DNA of 64,000 nucleotides from an uncultured Prevotellaceae bacterium (lineage in GTDB: Bacteria > Bacteroidota > Bacteroidia > Bacteroidales > Bacteroidaceae): positions 51,658 to 115,657 of the forward strand of contig ONMA01000021.1 in NCBI GenBank assembly GCA_900318815.1, in the 5' to 3' direction. Positions 16,726 through 26,483 of the stretch are shown here, one piece after another. Within the stretch, counting starts at the first letter, position 1; each line of letters begins with the position of its first letter. Both the position numbers and the translations under genes were made by a program. Below the pieces are notes generated by a model. The model was not told where the DNA came from. It saw only the letters and a program-made list of their open reading frames with translations, and made no database searches.

Positions 16726-17441
16726 GCTTTCTCCTCCTTCTTCTTTAGTTCGTCAATAAACTCCTTGGGTACGTCGGTCACCACGATGGGCTTATCTGCC
16801 ACCTTTTCGCGGCGATGGTCGCCGTGCTTCTCGCGGAACGTCAGTTCCTCGTTCGACACGCCCAGCTCGCGTTCCTCGGCTGTCTGCTTGTGGTTGGCGC
16901 CGCCGAAGAACTTCTCAATCTTCACCTTGCGCTGCAGCTGCATCATGCCGTACATGATGGCCTCCGGGCGCGGGGGACAGCCGGGGATGAACACATCGAC
17001 GGGCACGATTTCCTCGATGCCCTTCACCACGTGGTAGCTCGACTTGAACGGGCCACCGCTGATGGCGCAGCCACCCACGGCAATGACATACTTCGGCTCG
17101 GCCATCTCGTCGTACAGACGCTTCAGCGCGGGAGCCATCTTGTGTGTAATGGTACCGGCACACATGATGAGGTCGGCCTGACGGGGGGAGTTGCGCGTGA
17201 CCTCGAAGCCGAAACGGGCGAAGTCGTAACGCGAACAGCCGCAAGCCATGAACTCAATGCCGCAGCAACTGGTGGCAAACGTGAGCGACCACAGCGAGTT
17301 GCTACGGCCCCAGTTGATGAGCTTGTCAAGTGAACCCGTCACCACGTTGACGCCACCCTCATGGAGTTCGTCAACGAGCTTTTCCAGCGTAGAGTTGTCG
17401 TTCCACTCTTCGTAGGGAATGCTCTTGATTGTCGGCTTCAT
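16722..17441 (-). CDS. nuoB: complex I subunit NuoB ([4Fe-4S] N2)
   Basis: 239 residues from the ATG at 17441 (MKPTIKSIPY), which overlaps the nuoA stop as ATGA; an ATG two codons upstream at 17447 is an alternative. The frame is open much further upstream, but that part only shadows nuoA. Cluster N2 ligands are Cys59, Cys60 (TSCCGIEF), Cys125 (GGCAISGGPF) and Cys155 (PGCPPRPEA). The C-terminal extension rich in Glu and Lys (about 180-239) is longer than the E. coli protein. Confidence 0.95.
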   Translation of the reverse strand: MKPTIKSIPYEEWNDNSTLEKLVDELHEGGVNVVTGSLDKLINWGRSNSLWSLTFATSCCGIEFMACGCSRYDFARFGFEVTRNSPRQADLIMCAGTITHKMAPALKRLYDEMAEPKYVIAVGGCAISGGPFKSSYHVVKGIEEIVPVDVFIPGCPPRPEAIMYGMMQLQRKVKIEKFFGGANHKQTAEERELGVSNEELTFREKHGDHRREKVADKPIVVTDVPKEFIDELKKKEEKA

Positions 17442-17788
17442 TTCCATTCCAACGCTCCTTTCCGCCAGGCGTAAGCAAGGCCCAGCACTAACACTACCAG
17501 GAAGAACCCGATGGACAGCAGGGCCATCACACCAAAGTCCTTCACCACTACAGCCCACGGATACAGAAACACTGTCTCCACATCGAACATGAGGAAGAGG
17601 ATGGCAAACAGGTAGAAGCCTATATGCGCAGGCAGCCAGGCCGACCCATGTGTGGGAATACCACATTCGTAGGGTTCGCCTTTCACCTTTGCATACGAGC
17701 GCGGACCTATAAGCTTAGCAATAATGTAAGCTGCCACCACCAGTGTAATAGCCGTTAGCAAAACGGTAATTAACAAAGTGAAATTCAT
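17438..17788 (-). CDS. nuoA: complex I subunit NuoA
   Basis: 116 residues with three membrane helices. The loop YECGIPTHGSAWLPAHIGFYLFAILFLMFDVETVFLYPW carries the quinone-channel Cys and the helix-2 Asp/Glu residues of the family. First gene of nuoA-B-CD-H-I-J-K-L-M-N. The operon has no nuoE, F or G, so this is the 11-subunit form whose electron donor is not the NADH module. Confidence 0.97.
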   Translation of the reverse strand: MNFTLLITVLLTAITLVVAAYIIAKLIGPRSYAKVKGEPYECGIPTHGSAWLPAHIGFYLFAILFLMFDVETVFLYPWAVVVKDFGVMALLSIGFFLVVLVLGLAYAWRKGALEWK

Positions 17789-17841
17789 AAAAGTTAATAT
17801 AATTGTTATAACAAAATTTTGTTTGCTTTCAATAGCGAATG

Positions 17842-17849
17842 CAAAGATA
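17842..17849 (-). promoter_or_regulatory. -7 box upstream of nuoA
   Basis: TATCTTTG on the minus strand, 54 bases upstream of the nuoA ATG. A canonical -33 TTTG at 19-21 bases is not obvious. Confidence 0.55.
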
Positions 17850-17891
17850 ATAAATCTTTTGCAAACAAGCGATATATTTACGGAAAATTAC

Positions 17892-17929
17892 AAAAAAAAT
17901 GCGTCGAATTCTTTTCAACGCATTTTTTT
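17892..17929 (-). terminator. terminator between the GHL10 gene and nuo operon
   Basis: Inverted arms around ATGCGT / ACGCAT flanked by A-tract and T-tract (AAAAAAATGCGT ... ACGCATTTTTTT), 12 bases after the stop codon at 17941. Classic intrinsic terminator; its A/T tracts make it usable on both strands. Confidence 0.8.
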
Positions 17930-17940
17930 CTTCCTGTATT

Positions 17941-19470
17941 TTAGAGATTCACCTTTATTTTTGCGGCCTTGCTTTCGTTCTGCATGCGGTTCAGGGCAGT
18001 CACCACGTAGGTGTACTCCTTCACCCCTCCGCTGTGAGGCAGGGGACAATAGTTCTTGGTGGTGATGGCCACAATCTTCGTGGGGTCGTCAAGATTGACC
18101 AGCTCGTCCTTCGCAAACCGATACACCACATACTGGCAGGGCGTGCGCTTCCAGTTCTTCCGCCACGCCCTCGGTGCCGTCCAGAACAGCATATACCCGT
18201 CGTCGGTCCACACGGCGGCCAGCTTGCGGGGCTTGCGGGGCGACTTCTTGTTGATGAACGTCATCTCGGGCTGCAAGGCGGGCGTGCGCCAGTAGTTGGT
18301 GCGCAGCATCGTGCCGTACTTGCCCACGTCGTCGACAGCGGCCTTGGCATACCACAGCACCGTGCCCTGCACACTCTTCATCTCGTTGTGCAGCCGTTGC
18401 TTGGCGGCCTGCTGATTGATGCGGGTGTCACGCAGGTCGGTGGCCTTCACCGTGCGCTCCACGTCCTCGCCGATGTAGAGCGGACGCTTGGCAGCATACT
18501 GGCTCCACCAGCGTATGAGCGTGTCGTAGTCGGCAGCCTTGTTGCCAATCTCCCAGTAGATCTGAGGCACCGAGTAGTCGAGCCACCCCTCGTTCACCCA
18601 CAACAGCACGTCGGCATAGAGGTCGTCATAGTTCTGCATGCCGTTGGTATTGCTGCCAATGTTGGAGTTGTTCCGGTTACGATAGATGCCGAAGGGCGAG
18701 ATGCCCACCTTCACCCAGGGCTTGGCCTTGTGTACGGTCTTGTAGAACTGCTTGATGAAGAGGTTCACATTGTGTCGGCGCCAGTCGCCCCTGTCGGCTA
18801 TGCCGTGCCCATACTGCTGGTAGGTCTGGTTGTCGGGAATGGGCACCCCCGCCACGGGGTAGGGATAGAAGTAGTCGTCCATGTGTATGCCGTCGACGTC
18901 ATAGCGCTTCACAATGTCGAGAGCCACCTTGCAGATGTAGTCGCGGTTCTCGGGCAGTCCCGGGTCCAGGATGAGCATGTCGTCGTAGGTGAAGCAACGC
19001 TCCGGGTGTTGGAAGCCCACATGGTTGGCGGCCAGCCTCGTGGTTCCCTTCGTCTTGGCCCGGTAGGGGTTTATCCACGCATGCAGCTCCATGCCGCGCT
19101 GGTGACACTGTTCAATCATCCACTGCAGGGGATCCCAGTAGGGGTTAGGGGCTTTGCCCTGCTGCCCCGTGAGGAAGCGGCTCCAAGGCTCTATGTCGCT
19201 GGCATAGAGGGCGTCGCACTCGGGCCTCACCTGAAAGATGATGGCATTGACGCCATCCTTGTAAAGCTCGTCAAGCTGATAGGCAAGCGTCTGCTGCATT
19301 TTGGCTGTGCTCATGCCCATGAACTGGCCGTTGACGCACTGGATCCATGCGCCGCGGAACTCACGTTTCTGGGCGGCCTGCATCGGGGCAAGCGACAGAA
19401 GGCACAACATCAACGCCAACAGCCTGCCCCCCCATCTGCCTATACACTTTGTTCTTTTTCTCATAATCAA
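17941..19470 (-). CDS. GHL10/DUF187-family glycosidase-like secreted protein
   Basis: 509 residues with an N-terminal hydrophobic signal (about 13-32). The domain at about 36-390 has the features of the glycosyl-hydrolase-like 10 (DUF187, YddW/DigH) family: REFRGAWIQCV at the start, NAIIFQVRPECDALYASDIEPWS, GMELHAWINPYR, and YDVDGIHMDDYFYPYP with the acidic barrel residues. The region from about 415 resembles a fibronectin type III module. E. coli DigH acts on denuded peptidoglycan glycans; here substrate is unknown. A terminator follows. The 76-base gap to the upstream gene carries two copies of CATGGTGTTTAC. Confidence 0.85.
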   Translation of the reverse strand: MIMRKRTKCIGRWGGRLLALMLCLLSLAPMQAAQKREFRGAWIQCVNGQFMGMSTAKMQQTLAYQLDELYKDGVNAIIFQVRPECDALYASDIEPWSRFLTGQQGKAPNPYWDPLQWMIEQCHQRGMELHAWINPYRAKTKGTTRLAANHVGFQHPERCFTYDDMLILDPGLPENRDYICKVALDIVKRYDVDGIHMDDYFYPYPVAGVPIPDNQTYQQYGHGIADRGDWRRHNVNLFIKQFYKTVHKAKPWVKVGISPFGIYRNRNNSNIGSNTNGMQNYDDLYADVLLWVNEGWLDYSVPQIYWEIGNKAADYDTLIRWWSQYAAKRPLYIGEDVERTVKATDLRDTRINQQAAKQRLHNEMKSVQGTVLWYAKAAVDDVGKYGTMLRTNYWRTPALQPEMTFINKKSPRKPRKLAAVWTDDGYMLFWTAPRAWRKNWKRTPCQYVVYRFAKDELVNLDDPTKIVAITTKNYCPLPHSGGVKEYTYVVTALNRMQNESKAAKIKVNL

Positions 19471-19546
19471 CGTGTCTTTATTACGAAACTATTATGTTTA
19501 TACTACGTAAACACCATGTTTGTACTGAGTAAACACCATGCTTACG

Positions 19547-20185
19547 CTACCTTAGCGGCGCATTCTCCTGCAGATATTCATATATCTCGGTTGTCCAGTC
19601 AGCACCGTTGGCGGGGCAGAACGTCCTCAGCCCCACCTGGCTGGCAGCGGCTACGTTGCGCGGCCCGTCGTCGACGAAGAGGCACTCCGACGGCGATATC
19701 TGCTCGGCCATGAGTACGCGGCGGAAGAAAGTCTCGTCGGGCTTCATCACCTTCATCTCGAAGCTCAGGTAGCAGGCATCCATATAGTAGCGTATACCGT
19801 GGCCTTTGCCGTCGAAGCGGGGCGAGTCGACCCACTCCATCATATAAGGATTGGTGTTGGAAAGCAGCACTAAGCGATAGCCCTCAGCTTTCAGCCGTTT
19901 TAGCAGGTCTAAGTTACGCTGTGGCAGCTCCTTGGCATAGCCCTGCCAGGCATGGCAGCACTCTTGGAAGGTTACCTCTCGCCCCACGAGCTTGCCTAAC
20001 TCCTGTCGGAAGGTCTCGGCATCAATCATGCCGGCTTCCAGGTCGCCGAATATGCCCTGCTGCGTATAGGGGTCGAGCCGTTGCTCGGCATCGCTCAGTC
20101 CGAGCGCAAGGAAACGCCTGACGGCCTGTGACTGGTCGAGCGTCAGGATGACGCCGCCCAGGTCGAAAATAATCGTTCTAATCAT
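19547..20185 (-). CDS. HAD-superfamily phosphatase (YihX-like)
   Basis: 212 residues. Motif I FDLGGVILTLD with nucleophile Asp8, motif II LLSNTNPYMMEW, motif III Lys in MKPDETFFRRVL, motif IV CLFVDDGPRNVAAA. The alpha-helical cap domain lies between residues ~18 and 85. This is the group that includes YihX/FMN and sugar-phosphate phosphatases; the substrate cannot be read from sequence. The ATG overlaps the metH stop (ATGA), so it is co-translated with metH. Confidence 0.85.
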   Translation of the reverse strand: MIRTIIFDLGGVILTLDQSQAVRRFLALGLSDAEQRLDPYTQQGIFGDLEAGMIDAETFRQELGKLVGREVTFQECCHAWQGYAKELPQRNLDLLKRLKAEGYRLVLLSNTNPYMMEWVDSPRFDGKGHGIRYYMDACYLSFEMKVMKPDETFFRRVLMAEQISPSECLFVDDGPRNVAAASQVGLRTFCPANGADWTTEIYEYLQENAPLR

Positions 20186-23001
20186 TCTGAAAACAGTTTT
20201 GGTTTATTTCTTCTTGCCTCATCGAGCGACACTAATTGCTGTTGCTCCTGCTGGTACTGGTCGCGCAGATGGGCATACTCTTCATTCAACTCCTCCGAAA
20301 GCCGCTCGCCGTCGGCCATCAGCCGGGCAGCCACCATCGGGTTCTGCGAGGCATCCTTCATCCAGACCACTGGCCCGCCATAGACAGGAGCAATCTTCAG
20401 GGCCACATGCAACTCGCTGGTCGTTGCCCCACCAATCATGATGGGGATGTCGAGCCCGGCCTTCTGCAGCTCTTTGGCCACGTTGACCATCTCTTCCAAG
20501 CTTGGCGTGATCAGCCCCGACAGGCCTATCATGGCCACCTGCTCGTCGATGGCCTTTCTCACAATCTCCTCAGCGGGCACCATCACGCCCATGTCCACCA
20601 CCTCATAGCCGTTGCAGGCCATCACCACGGCCACGATGTTCTTGCCTATGTCGTGTACGTCGCCCTTCACCGTGGCCAACAGCACCTTCGGTCGCTGCAC
20701 TTCCTGCGCCGCATGGCCGTCGGATGCAGTCGCTCCGCCCTGGCTTAGTGCCGAGTGGGCAATCAGGTAGCCCACGGCTTGCTTCATCGTGCGTGCCGTC
20801 TTCACCACCTGGGGCAGGAACATCCTGCCCTCGCCGAAGCGTCGGCCCACCTCGTTCATACCTGCCATCAGCGGCCCTTCGATGATGTCCACCGCATGCT
20901 GGTATTTCTCCAAAGCCTCCTGCAGGTCGGCTTCCAGCGTCGTGCTACTGCCCTTGATGAGGGCCTGCTGCAAGCGTTCCTCCAAGGTCAGCGTGGGTTC
21001 GTTGCTGCTGGCAGGTGCCGATGTACTGGCTTGTTCCACCTGTTCGTTGGCCCGCTCCATCAGCCGCTCGGCTGCATCGGGGCGACGGTTGAGGACTACA
21101 TCCTCTATCACCTCGCGCAAGTCCTGCGGAATATCATCGTAGGTCACTTTCGTGGCGGGATTCACGATGCCGAAGTCCATACCTGCCTGAATGGCGTGAT
21201 AGAGAAACACAGCGTGCATGGCCTCGCGGATGTAGTTGTTGCCCCGGAACGCGAACGACAGGTTGCTCACTCCGCCGCTGACATGCGCCCCCGGCAGATG
21301 CTCGCGAATCCACTTCGTGGCCCTGATGAAGTCGAGTGCGTAGGCGTTGTGTTCTTCCATGCCCGTGGCCACGGCCAGGATGTTGGGGTCGAAGATGATG
21401 TCGTGGGGTTCCATCCCCACCTGTTCCGTCAGGATGCGGTAGGCACGGGCGGCAATCTCAATACGACGCTCATAGGTCGTGGCCTGCCCCTGCTCGTCGA
21501 AGCACATCACCACAACCGCAGCACCAAGGCGTTTCACGTCGCGGGCATGGCTCACGAAGACCTCCTCGCCTTCCTTCAGCGAGATGCTGTTCACGATGCT
21601 CTTGCCCTGCACACACTTCAGTCCGGCCGTGATAACCTCCCACTTGCTGGAGTCGATCATCACAGGCACTCGGGCAATGTCGGGCTCGGCGGCTATCGTA
21701 TTGAGAAAGGTCACCATCTCACTCTTGGCATCGAGCAGACCGTCGTCCATGTTGATGTCGATAATCAGCGCGCCGTCCTCCACCTGCTTACGGGCAATGG
21801 CCACCGCCTCGTCGTAGTTCTTCTCCTTGACAAGCCGCAAGAACTTGCGCGAACCTGCCACGTTGCAACGCTCGCCTACGTTGATGAAAGCGTTTTTAGA
21901 AGTTTTAGAGGAGAGAGGAGAGGTTTTAGAGGAGAGTGGAGAGAGGAGAGAGGAGAGAGAATAGTCTTGCTGCTGAATCTCCAACAGGTCCAGTCCACTA
22001 AGCCACAGGTTTCCTGACTTTGCAACAGGCTTATGTGGCTCTTTCCACAGCACCAACTCCCCATACTTCGCAATGAAGTCGGGCGTAGTGCCGCAGCAAC
22101 CGCCAACGATGTTTACCAAACCCTCGTCGATGAACTCCTTGATTTGCGGAGCCATCGTCTCGGGAGTCTCGTCGTAGAGTCCAAGCTGGTTGGGAAGTCC
22201 GGCATTGGGATAGGCCGATATATAATAAGGTGCTTTGCGGGCCAGCTCCTTCAAATAGGGTTTCATCTGACGTGCCCCAAACGAACAGTTCAGTCCGATG
22301 GAGAAAATGGGATAGCTGCTCACCGAGGCTAAGAAGGCATCCAGCGTCTGACCGCTGAGCGTGCGCCCGGCCTTGTCACTGATGGTCACGCTGAGCATGA
22401 TGGGCAACTGCCTGCCCTGATGCTCCATCGCCTGCATGGCGGCGTTGACGGCCACCTTGGCATTGAGCGAGTCGAAGATGGTCTCAATCAACAACAGGTC
22501 TACCCCACCCTCTATCAGACCTTCCATTTGCTCTACGTAGGCAGCAAGCAGCTGGTCGTAGGTCAGTTCGCGATAGGCGGGGTCGTTCACGTCGGGCGAC
22601 ATGGAGCAGGTCTTGTTCGTCGGACCTACGGATCCCGCCACGAAGCGGGGCTTCTCCTCGGTGGTATAGCGGTCGGCGGTCTGTCGCGCTATCCTTGCTC
22701 CCTGCAGGTTCATCTCCCGGCAGAAAGGCTCCAGGTGATAGTCGGCCTGCGAAATGCGCTGGGCATTGAAGGTGTTGGTGGTGATGATGTCGGCCCCGGC
22801 CTTCAGGTATCGCTCGTGTATGTCGGCAATCACGTCGGTCCTGGTCAGGTTCAGCACGTCGTTGTTTCCCTTCAGCACGCTTGCCGTCCGCATGAACCTG
22901 TAGCCGTGAAAGTCTTTTTCGCTAAGTCCATACTCCTGCACGACGGTGCCCATTGCCCCGTCGAGAATCAGGATTCGTCTGTTGATGATGTCGTGTATCA
23001 T
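20182..23001 (-). CDS. metH: cobalamin-dependent methionine synthase without activation domain
   Basis: 939 residues, compared with about 1,230 for E. coli MetH. Homocysteine domain ~1-325 ([14 protein letters not shown]; zinc ligands in [14 protein letters not shown]), folate domain ~370-630 ([29 protein letters not shown]), B12 cap ~660-740, and B12 domain ~770-900 with the base-off motif [10 protein letters not shown]. The protein ends just where the AdoMet-binding reactivation domain should begin. A Ser/Leu-rich linker ([22 protein letters not shown], ~349-370) is encoded by a short purine/pyrimidine repeat at 21898-21961. Makes methionine from homocysteine and methyl-tetrahydrofolate. 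Overlaps smpB and the HAD gene by 4 bases each. Confidence 0.95.
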   Translation of the reverse strand: MIHDIINRRILILDGAMGTVVQEYGLSEKDFHGYRFMRTASVLKGNNDVLNLTRTDVIADIHERYLKAGADIITTNTFNAQRISQADYHLEPFCREMNLQGARIARQTADRYTTEEKPRFVAGSVGPTNKTCSMSPDVNDPAYRELTYDQLLAAYVEQMEGLIEGGVDLLLIETIFDSLNAKVAVNAAMQAMEHQGRQLPIMLSVTISDKAGRTLSGQTLDAFLASVSSYPIFSIGLNCSFGARQMKPYLKELARKAPYYISAYPNAGLPNQLGLYDETPETMAPQIKEFIDEGLVNIVGGCCGTTPDFIAKYGELVLWKEPHKPVAKSGNLWLSGLDLLEIQQQDYSLSSLLSPLSSKTSPLSSKTSKNAFINVGERCNVAGSRKFLRLVKEKNYDEAVAIARKQVEDGALIIDINMDDGLLDAKSEMVTFLNTIAAEPDIARVPVMIDSSKWEVITAGLKCVQGKSIVNSISLKEGEEVFVSHARDVKRLGAAVVVMCFDEQGQATTYERRIEIAARAYRILTEQVGMEPHDIIFDPNILAVATGMEEHNAYALDFIRATKWIREHLPGAHVSGGVSNLSFAFRGNNYIREAMHAVFLYHAIQAGMDFGIVNPATKVTYDDIPQDLREVIEDVVLNRRPDAAERLMERANEQVEQASTSAPASSNEPTLTLEERLQQALIKGSSTTLEADLQEALEKYQHAVDIIEGPLMAGMNEVGRRFGEGRMFLPQVVKTARTMKQAVGYLIAHSALSQGGATASDGHAAQEVQRPKVLLATVKGDVHDIGKNIVAVVMACNGYEVVDMGVMVPAEEIVRKAIDEQVAMIGLSGLITPSLEEMVNVAKELQKAGLDIPIMIGGATTSELHVALKIAPVYGGPVVWMKDASQNPMVAARLMADGERLSEELNEEYAHLRDQYQQEQQQLVSLDEARRNKPKLFSE
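21898..21961. repeat. in-frame GAGAGGA-type repeat in metH
   Basis: Units TTTTAGAGGAGAG and GAGAGAGGA repeated several times, in frame, encoding the Ser-Leu/Ser-Lys linker between the first two MetH domains. Confidence 0.75.
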
Positions 23002-23480
23002 TGATAGTCTTTCATTGCGCGGTCCATCTCGCGGCGGTCTTCCTTCTCCTTCAGCGTCTGGCGCTTGTCGTAGGCCTTCTTACCCTTGCAGAGGGCGAGG
23101 TCCATCTTGGCCCGACCGTTCTCGTCGATGAACACCAGCGTGGGCACGATGGTGTAGCCCGTCTGCTTGGTAGCACTCTCCAAGCGGGCAATCTCGCGGC
23201 GCGTCAGCAGCAACTTACGGTCGCGCTTCATCTCGTGGTTGTTGTAAGAGCCATAGAAATAGGGGCTGATGCTCATGCCCTTCACCCATATCTCGCCCTG
23301 TATGATGGTGCAGTAGGTGTCTACCAGCGATGCTTTGCCCAAGCGGATAGACTTGATCTCCGTGCCCGTGAGCACGATGCCGGCGGTGAACTCCTCGATG
23401 AAGAAGTATTCAAAGGCCGCCTTCTTGTTCTTTATCTGCACAGGACTCTTCTTCCTGAGCAGTTCCTGTTCCTTGTTCAT
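22998..23480 (-). CDS. smpB: SsrA-binding protein SmpB
   Basis: 160 residues. [41 protein letters not shown] is the conserved tmRNA-binding beta-barrel, and the C-terminal tail is [22 protein letters not shown]. It brings tmRNA to stalled ribosomes. The gene overlaps the DMP19-like gene upstream and metH downstream by 4 bases each, an unusual but clear operon. No tmRNA gene was seen in the window. Confidence 0.97.
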   Translation of the reverse strand: MNKEQELLRKKSPVQIKNKKAAFEYFFIEEFTAGIVLTGTEIKSIRLGKASLVDTYCTIIQGEIWVKGMSISPYFYGSYNNHEMKRDRKLLLTRREIARLESATKQTGYTIVPTLVFIDENGRAKMDLALCKGKKAYDKRQTLKEKEDRREMDRAMKDYQ

Positions 23481-23983
23481 GCTACGGTTACAAAGTTTTC
23501 GATATGCTCGTCAATATAGTGGGCCACCTGTTCGGTGTATTTCTCCTCGTTCTCCACGAACATGTCGTCGTAGTCGTCAAACTGGGGGAAACGCTCAAAC
23601 AGCGCCATGAACTCCTCATCGGTGCAGTCGCGTTCCAGCTCTTCGCGGTTCTCGAGCCACAACGTGTGTACCTCGTAGATCATCTTCGCCAGCTCGCGCA
23701 TGCCCCAAATCTTGTTGAGTGCCTTGGCAAAGGGATTCTTGAAGATGTAGGGGCCGTAGCCGTTGTGTATCAGCTGCACGAAGCCGCCATCCATCACCTC
23801 CTCGTGCAGGGTGTCCCAGGCCAGCAGCGTCATCTGGTCGGCGTTCAGTTCCTGCATCGTCTCTTCCGTGGGTTCGCCACCGATAGCCTCGCGGATGGCA
23901 TCAACGACAACGCGCACAAAGGCATCCATGCCATCCAATGCGGCATTACTCAGGTCCTCATCTTTTACTATTATCTGTTTCAT
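23477..23983 (-). CDS. DMP19/DUF4375-like protein
   Basis: 168 residues, acidic. The central part [41 protein letters not shown] fits the DMP19-like (DUF4375) family: the VxNGGFxQ(F/L)xxN-type segment that in other bacteria belongs to putative DNA-mimic or immunity proteins. No signal peptide. First gene of the smpB-metH-HAD operon. Function unknown. Confidence 0.65.
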   Translation of the reverse strand: MKQIIVKDEDLSNAALDGMDAFVRVVVDAIREAIGGEPTEETMQELNADQMTLLAWDTLHEEVMDGGFVQLIHNGYGPYIFKNPFAKALNKIWGMRELAKMIYEVHTLWLENREELERDCTDEEFMALFERFPQFDDYDDMFVENEEKYTEQVAHYIDEHIENFVTVA

Positions 23984-24223
23984 CTCTTCTCTTTTTTATT
24001 CTACTAAATTAATTCAATTAAATTGCTCCACTCTGGAATGCGCTTCGCGCCTTTTAGAAAACAAAATAAAACAAGAAAAACAAGAAAAAACAATGATGGT
24101 TTTATTTGGTTTTATTGGTTTTATTTTGTTTTTTACAAGACCGCTTGCGGATTTTTTCCGTTCGACCTTCGGTCGCTTGTATAGCAAGAACCTTATTTCG
24201 TTACTTGTGTGGGCTTTTGGTCC
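23984..24223. other. A/T-rich gap with 15-base inverted repeat
   Basis: No gene. Perfect inverted arms AAAACAAAATAAAAC (24058-24072) and its complement (24118-24132) could end transcription of the BspA-like gene. A short CGACCTTCGGTCG palindrome lies near 24163. Confidence 0.6.
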
Positions 24224-25831
24224 TTATCTCACGACGACCTTCACGGCCTTATCGCCTATCCTCACCACGGCCACGCTGCCATCTGGCAGGTTAGTGCCGA
24301 TGGTGACAACGCCCCGGCGACTGATGCCCTGCCCCACTAACATGCCGTCTGCGCCATAGACGCTCACGGTCTGATGGTCGTTGGCACCTTCTACCGTCAG
24401 CCTACCGCCTTCGCTCTTAATCAAGACGGCCCTGGCCGGTATTTCGGCTATGTTGTCCACGCCTTCCTTCGCAGGTTCCTGTTCAATCCAGCACAACGTA
24501 GCCGAGGCCACGTCGCTGTTCTCATAGCCCTGCTTCGTGGCATAGACGCTGATGTGGTAGGTGGCCGTCAGCGAGACGGTAGCCTCATAATGTCTCTTGA
24601 TGTCAGCATCGGTGATGTCGGTCACATATCCCACGTCTTCGGTAGCACAGTCAAACGACAGTTGACCGTCGACATAGCTGATGGAGGGCCGCTCGCACTT
24701 CCTCACCACGGGCTCCACCGGCTCCTCGCCGTTCAGCGTCACGATGTTCTTGAAGTTCATCCAGGGGGCCGACGACTTATAGCTATAATAGGCGGTAGCA
24801 GGCACATACAGGGTGGCATACTCTATATACGAGCCTTCAAAGGCATTGCTCTTCGTGCTCGGCATCTGCTCGGCAAGACAATAGACGTCGGCCAGTTCGG
24901 GGCAGTTGGCAAAGGTCTGCTCGCCTATAGTCCTGGCACTACTCCCGATGGTCACCGCAGTCAGACTGCTGCAGTCCTTAAACGCGCGGGTTCCTATCAC
25001 CGTCACACCGTTGGGAATGGTCACCGTGGTCAGACCGCTGCAACCGCGAAACGCCTCGCTGACGATGCTCGTCACGTTCTCGGGAATGGTCACAGCATCA
25101 AGTCCGCTACAGTTGTCAAACGCGCCAGCCCCGATGCTCGTCACACCGCTGCCAATGGTGACGGACTTCAGCCCGCTACAGTCGCGGAAAGTATAATTGC
25201 CGATAATCGTCACGCCGTCAGGGATAGCCACCTCGGTCAACCCGCTACAGCCAGAGAAGGCCAGGTCGCCAATGGTTGTCACCCCATCGTGAATCGTCAC
25301 CGAGTTCAGACCACTACAGGACTGAAACGTGGCCTCGCCGATGCTCGTCACGCCGTTGGGAATGGTCATCGAGGCCAGCCCGCTGCAATATTCCAGCGCA
25401 TAGTTACCGATAGCCGTCACACTATTGGGGATGTTGAGCGACGTAAGTCCGCTGCAACCGGAGAACGCCCAGTCGCCAATACTCGTCAGTCCGTCGGGAA
25501 GATAAGCTAATATCAGGCTCTTGCAACTCTGGAACGCCTCATTGCCTATCTTCGTCACGCTGTTGGGAATCACCACCGAGGCCAGTTCGCTACAGTCGCG
25601 GAAAGCCTGGTCGCCAATGCCCGTCACGCTGCACTCCACCCCTTCATAGACGATAGTCTCCGGGATGACCACCACGCCAGCGTATTTACCATCGGGCAGT
25701 TTCCTTACCTCAGCCGTCCGAGCCTTGGTAATAATCTGATAATTGATGCCGTCCACCACGGCCTCTCCCACAAAGGCACCGGCCAGCATCGGCAGCATCA
25801 TCATCATGAGCAATAGTATCTGTTTCCTCAT
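24224..25831 (-). CDS. BspA-like leucine-rich repeat surface protein 1
   Basis: 535 residues. Signal peptide about 1-19. From about 65 to 330 there are roughly ten LRR_5 repeats of ~23 residues with consensus CSGLTSVTIPNGVTSIGdyAF. Then a linker with YVPATAYYSYKSSAPWMNFKNI, the usual closing segment of such arrays, and a C-terminal Por-type tail (TVSVYGADGMLV...). BspA-like proteins bind host matrix or other bacteria. Its promoter lies at 25851-25882. It is a paralogue of the gene at 27221-29497, on the opposite strand. Confidence 0.9.
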   Translation of the reverse strand: MRKQILLLMMMMLPMLAGAFVGEAVVDGINYQIITKARTAEVRKLPDGKYAGVVVIPETIVYEGVECSVTGIGDQAFRDCSELASVVIPNSVTKIGNEAFQSCKSLILAYLPDGLTSIGDWAFSGCSGLTSLNIPNSVTAIGNYALEYCSGLASMTIPNGVTSIGEATFQSCSGLNSVTIHDGVTTIGDLAFSGCSGLTEVAIPDGVTIIGNYTFRDCSGLKSVTIGSGVTSIGAGAFDNCSGLDAVTIPENVTSIVSEAFRGCSGLTTVTIPNGVTVIGTRAFKDCSSLTAVTIGSSARTIGEQTFANCPELADVYCLAEQMPSTKSNAFEGSYIEYATLYVPATAYYSYKSSAPWMNFKNIVTLNGEEPVEPVVRKCERPSISYVDGQLSFDCATEDVGYVTDITDADIKRHYEATVSLTATYHISVYATKQGYENSDVASATLCWIEQEPAKEGVDNIAEIPARAVLIKSEGGRLTVEGANDHQTVSVYGADGMLVGQGISRRGVVTIGTNLPDGSVAVVRIGDKAVKVVVR

Positions 25832-25850
25832 CTTTTCTACATAATTTGTG

Positions 25851-25882
25851 CAAAGGTAGGCATTATTTCTAAAATAGCCAAG
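25851..25882 (-). promoter_or_regulatory. promoter of BspA-like gene 1
   Basis: -7 box TACCTTTG (25851-25858) with CTTG (25879-25882), one mismatch to TTTG, 20 bases upstream. Confidence 0.6.
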
Positions 25883-25948
25883 AAAATAGCCAAAGATTTG
25901 TCATACAGATAGCCTACAAGAGCGAACACGGCGATAAAAGCAGTATAG

Positions 25949-26044
25949 GATTCGGGATGATTGAGAAATACAGAAACGACAGGAAGTGAACGCAAAACTC
26001 TGCGAAATCTCATTTTTTTGGCACATTTCGCAGAGTTTTGATAA
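25949..26044. repeat. hairpin-bearing direct repeat, copy 1
   Basis: About 95 bases shared with 26663-26755. Contains perfect 16-base arms (25993-26008 and 26025-26040, CAAAACTCTGCGAAAT) around a T-rich loop. The two copies stand in direct orientation 714 bases apart and bracket the toxin-antitoxin relic. Confidence 0.8.
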
Positions 26045-26117
26045 TTATTTCATAACGTTTGCTGCCACTGAACAAAAATTAGGGATATTAATCAGTTGGA
26101 GAGTGAAATAAGAAAGG

Positions 26118-26228
26118 CTATTTTGAATAATGGAAACGTGCAGAAATAACATAGACATAAACTCTTCCACTACTAATGGAGTAATATTGCAAGTCTTCTG
26201 TTGCTTGGGGAAGAAACGCTATTTCCAT
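26118..26228 (-). pseudogene. YoeB/Txe-type toxin relic with central deletion
   Basis: 36 codons. It starts MEIAFLPQATEDLQYY, like the N-terminus of Txe/YoeB-family mRNA interferases, and ends VYVYVISARFHYSK, like their C-terminus. About 50 central residues, including most of the catalytic face, are absent. The ATG overlaps the antitoxin stop by 10 bases, the usual arrangement of such pairs. Reading from memory of the family; no alignment was run. Confidence 0.6.
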
Positions 26229-26473
26229 ATCTCGTCCAACGTTACAACTTTGAAATTGCCATTCTTTATGTCTTCTTCACCTTTACGCAAAATATCAACC
26301 ATTGCGGGAGAAGACATAATATACTCTTTTTCATCCATAGCACGTTTCTTTGCTGATAGCTTCTTGAGAGCTTTCAAGGCTTTCTTCATTAAGCCCTCAT
26401 CCTCGGCGATGATACTTAGTTCGCGGAACAATTCCGCATTTAGTTGAAATGCAGTCATAAGTTCGTTATTCAA
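26219..26473 (-). CDS. antitoxin-like protein
   Basis: 84 residues, helical and charged: FRELSIIAEDEGLMKKALKALKKLSAKKRA followed by a C-terminal tail DILRKGEEDIKNGNFKVVTLDEIWK. The layout matches short antitoxins paired with Txe/YoeB or RelE toxins in Bacteroides relatives. ATG at 26473 is used here; an ATG five codons downstream is also possible. It appears intact while its toxin is deleted. Confidence 0.6.
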   Translation of the reverse strand: MNNELMTAFQLNAELFRELSIIAEDEGLMKKALKALKKLSAKKRAMDEKEYIMSSPAMVDILRKGEEDIKNGNFKVVTLDEIWK

Positions 26474-26483
26474 TTTACGAGTA

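Noticed and set aside
17448-17666. N-terminal extension of nuoB
   Set aside because: The extra 70 codons only overlay nuoA in another frame; the ATGA overlap start gives the normal NuoB length.
20755-22017. Open frame of 420 codons antisense to metH
   Set aside because: MetH domains are collinear with the family; the antisense frame has no recognisable motif.
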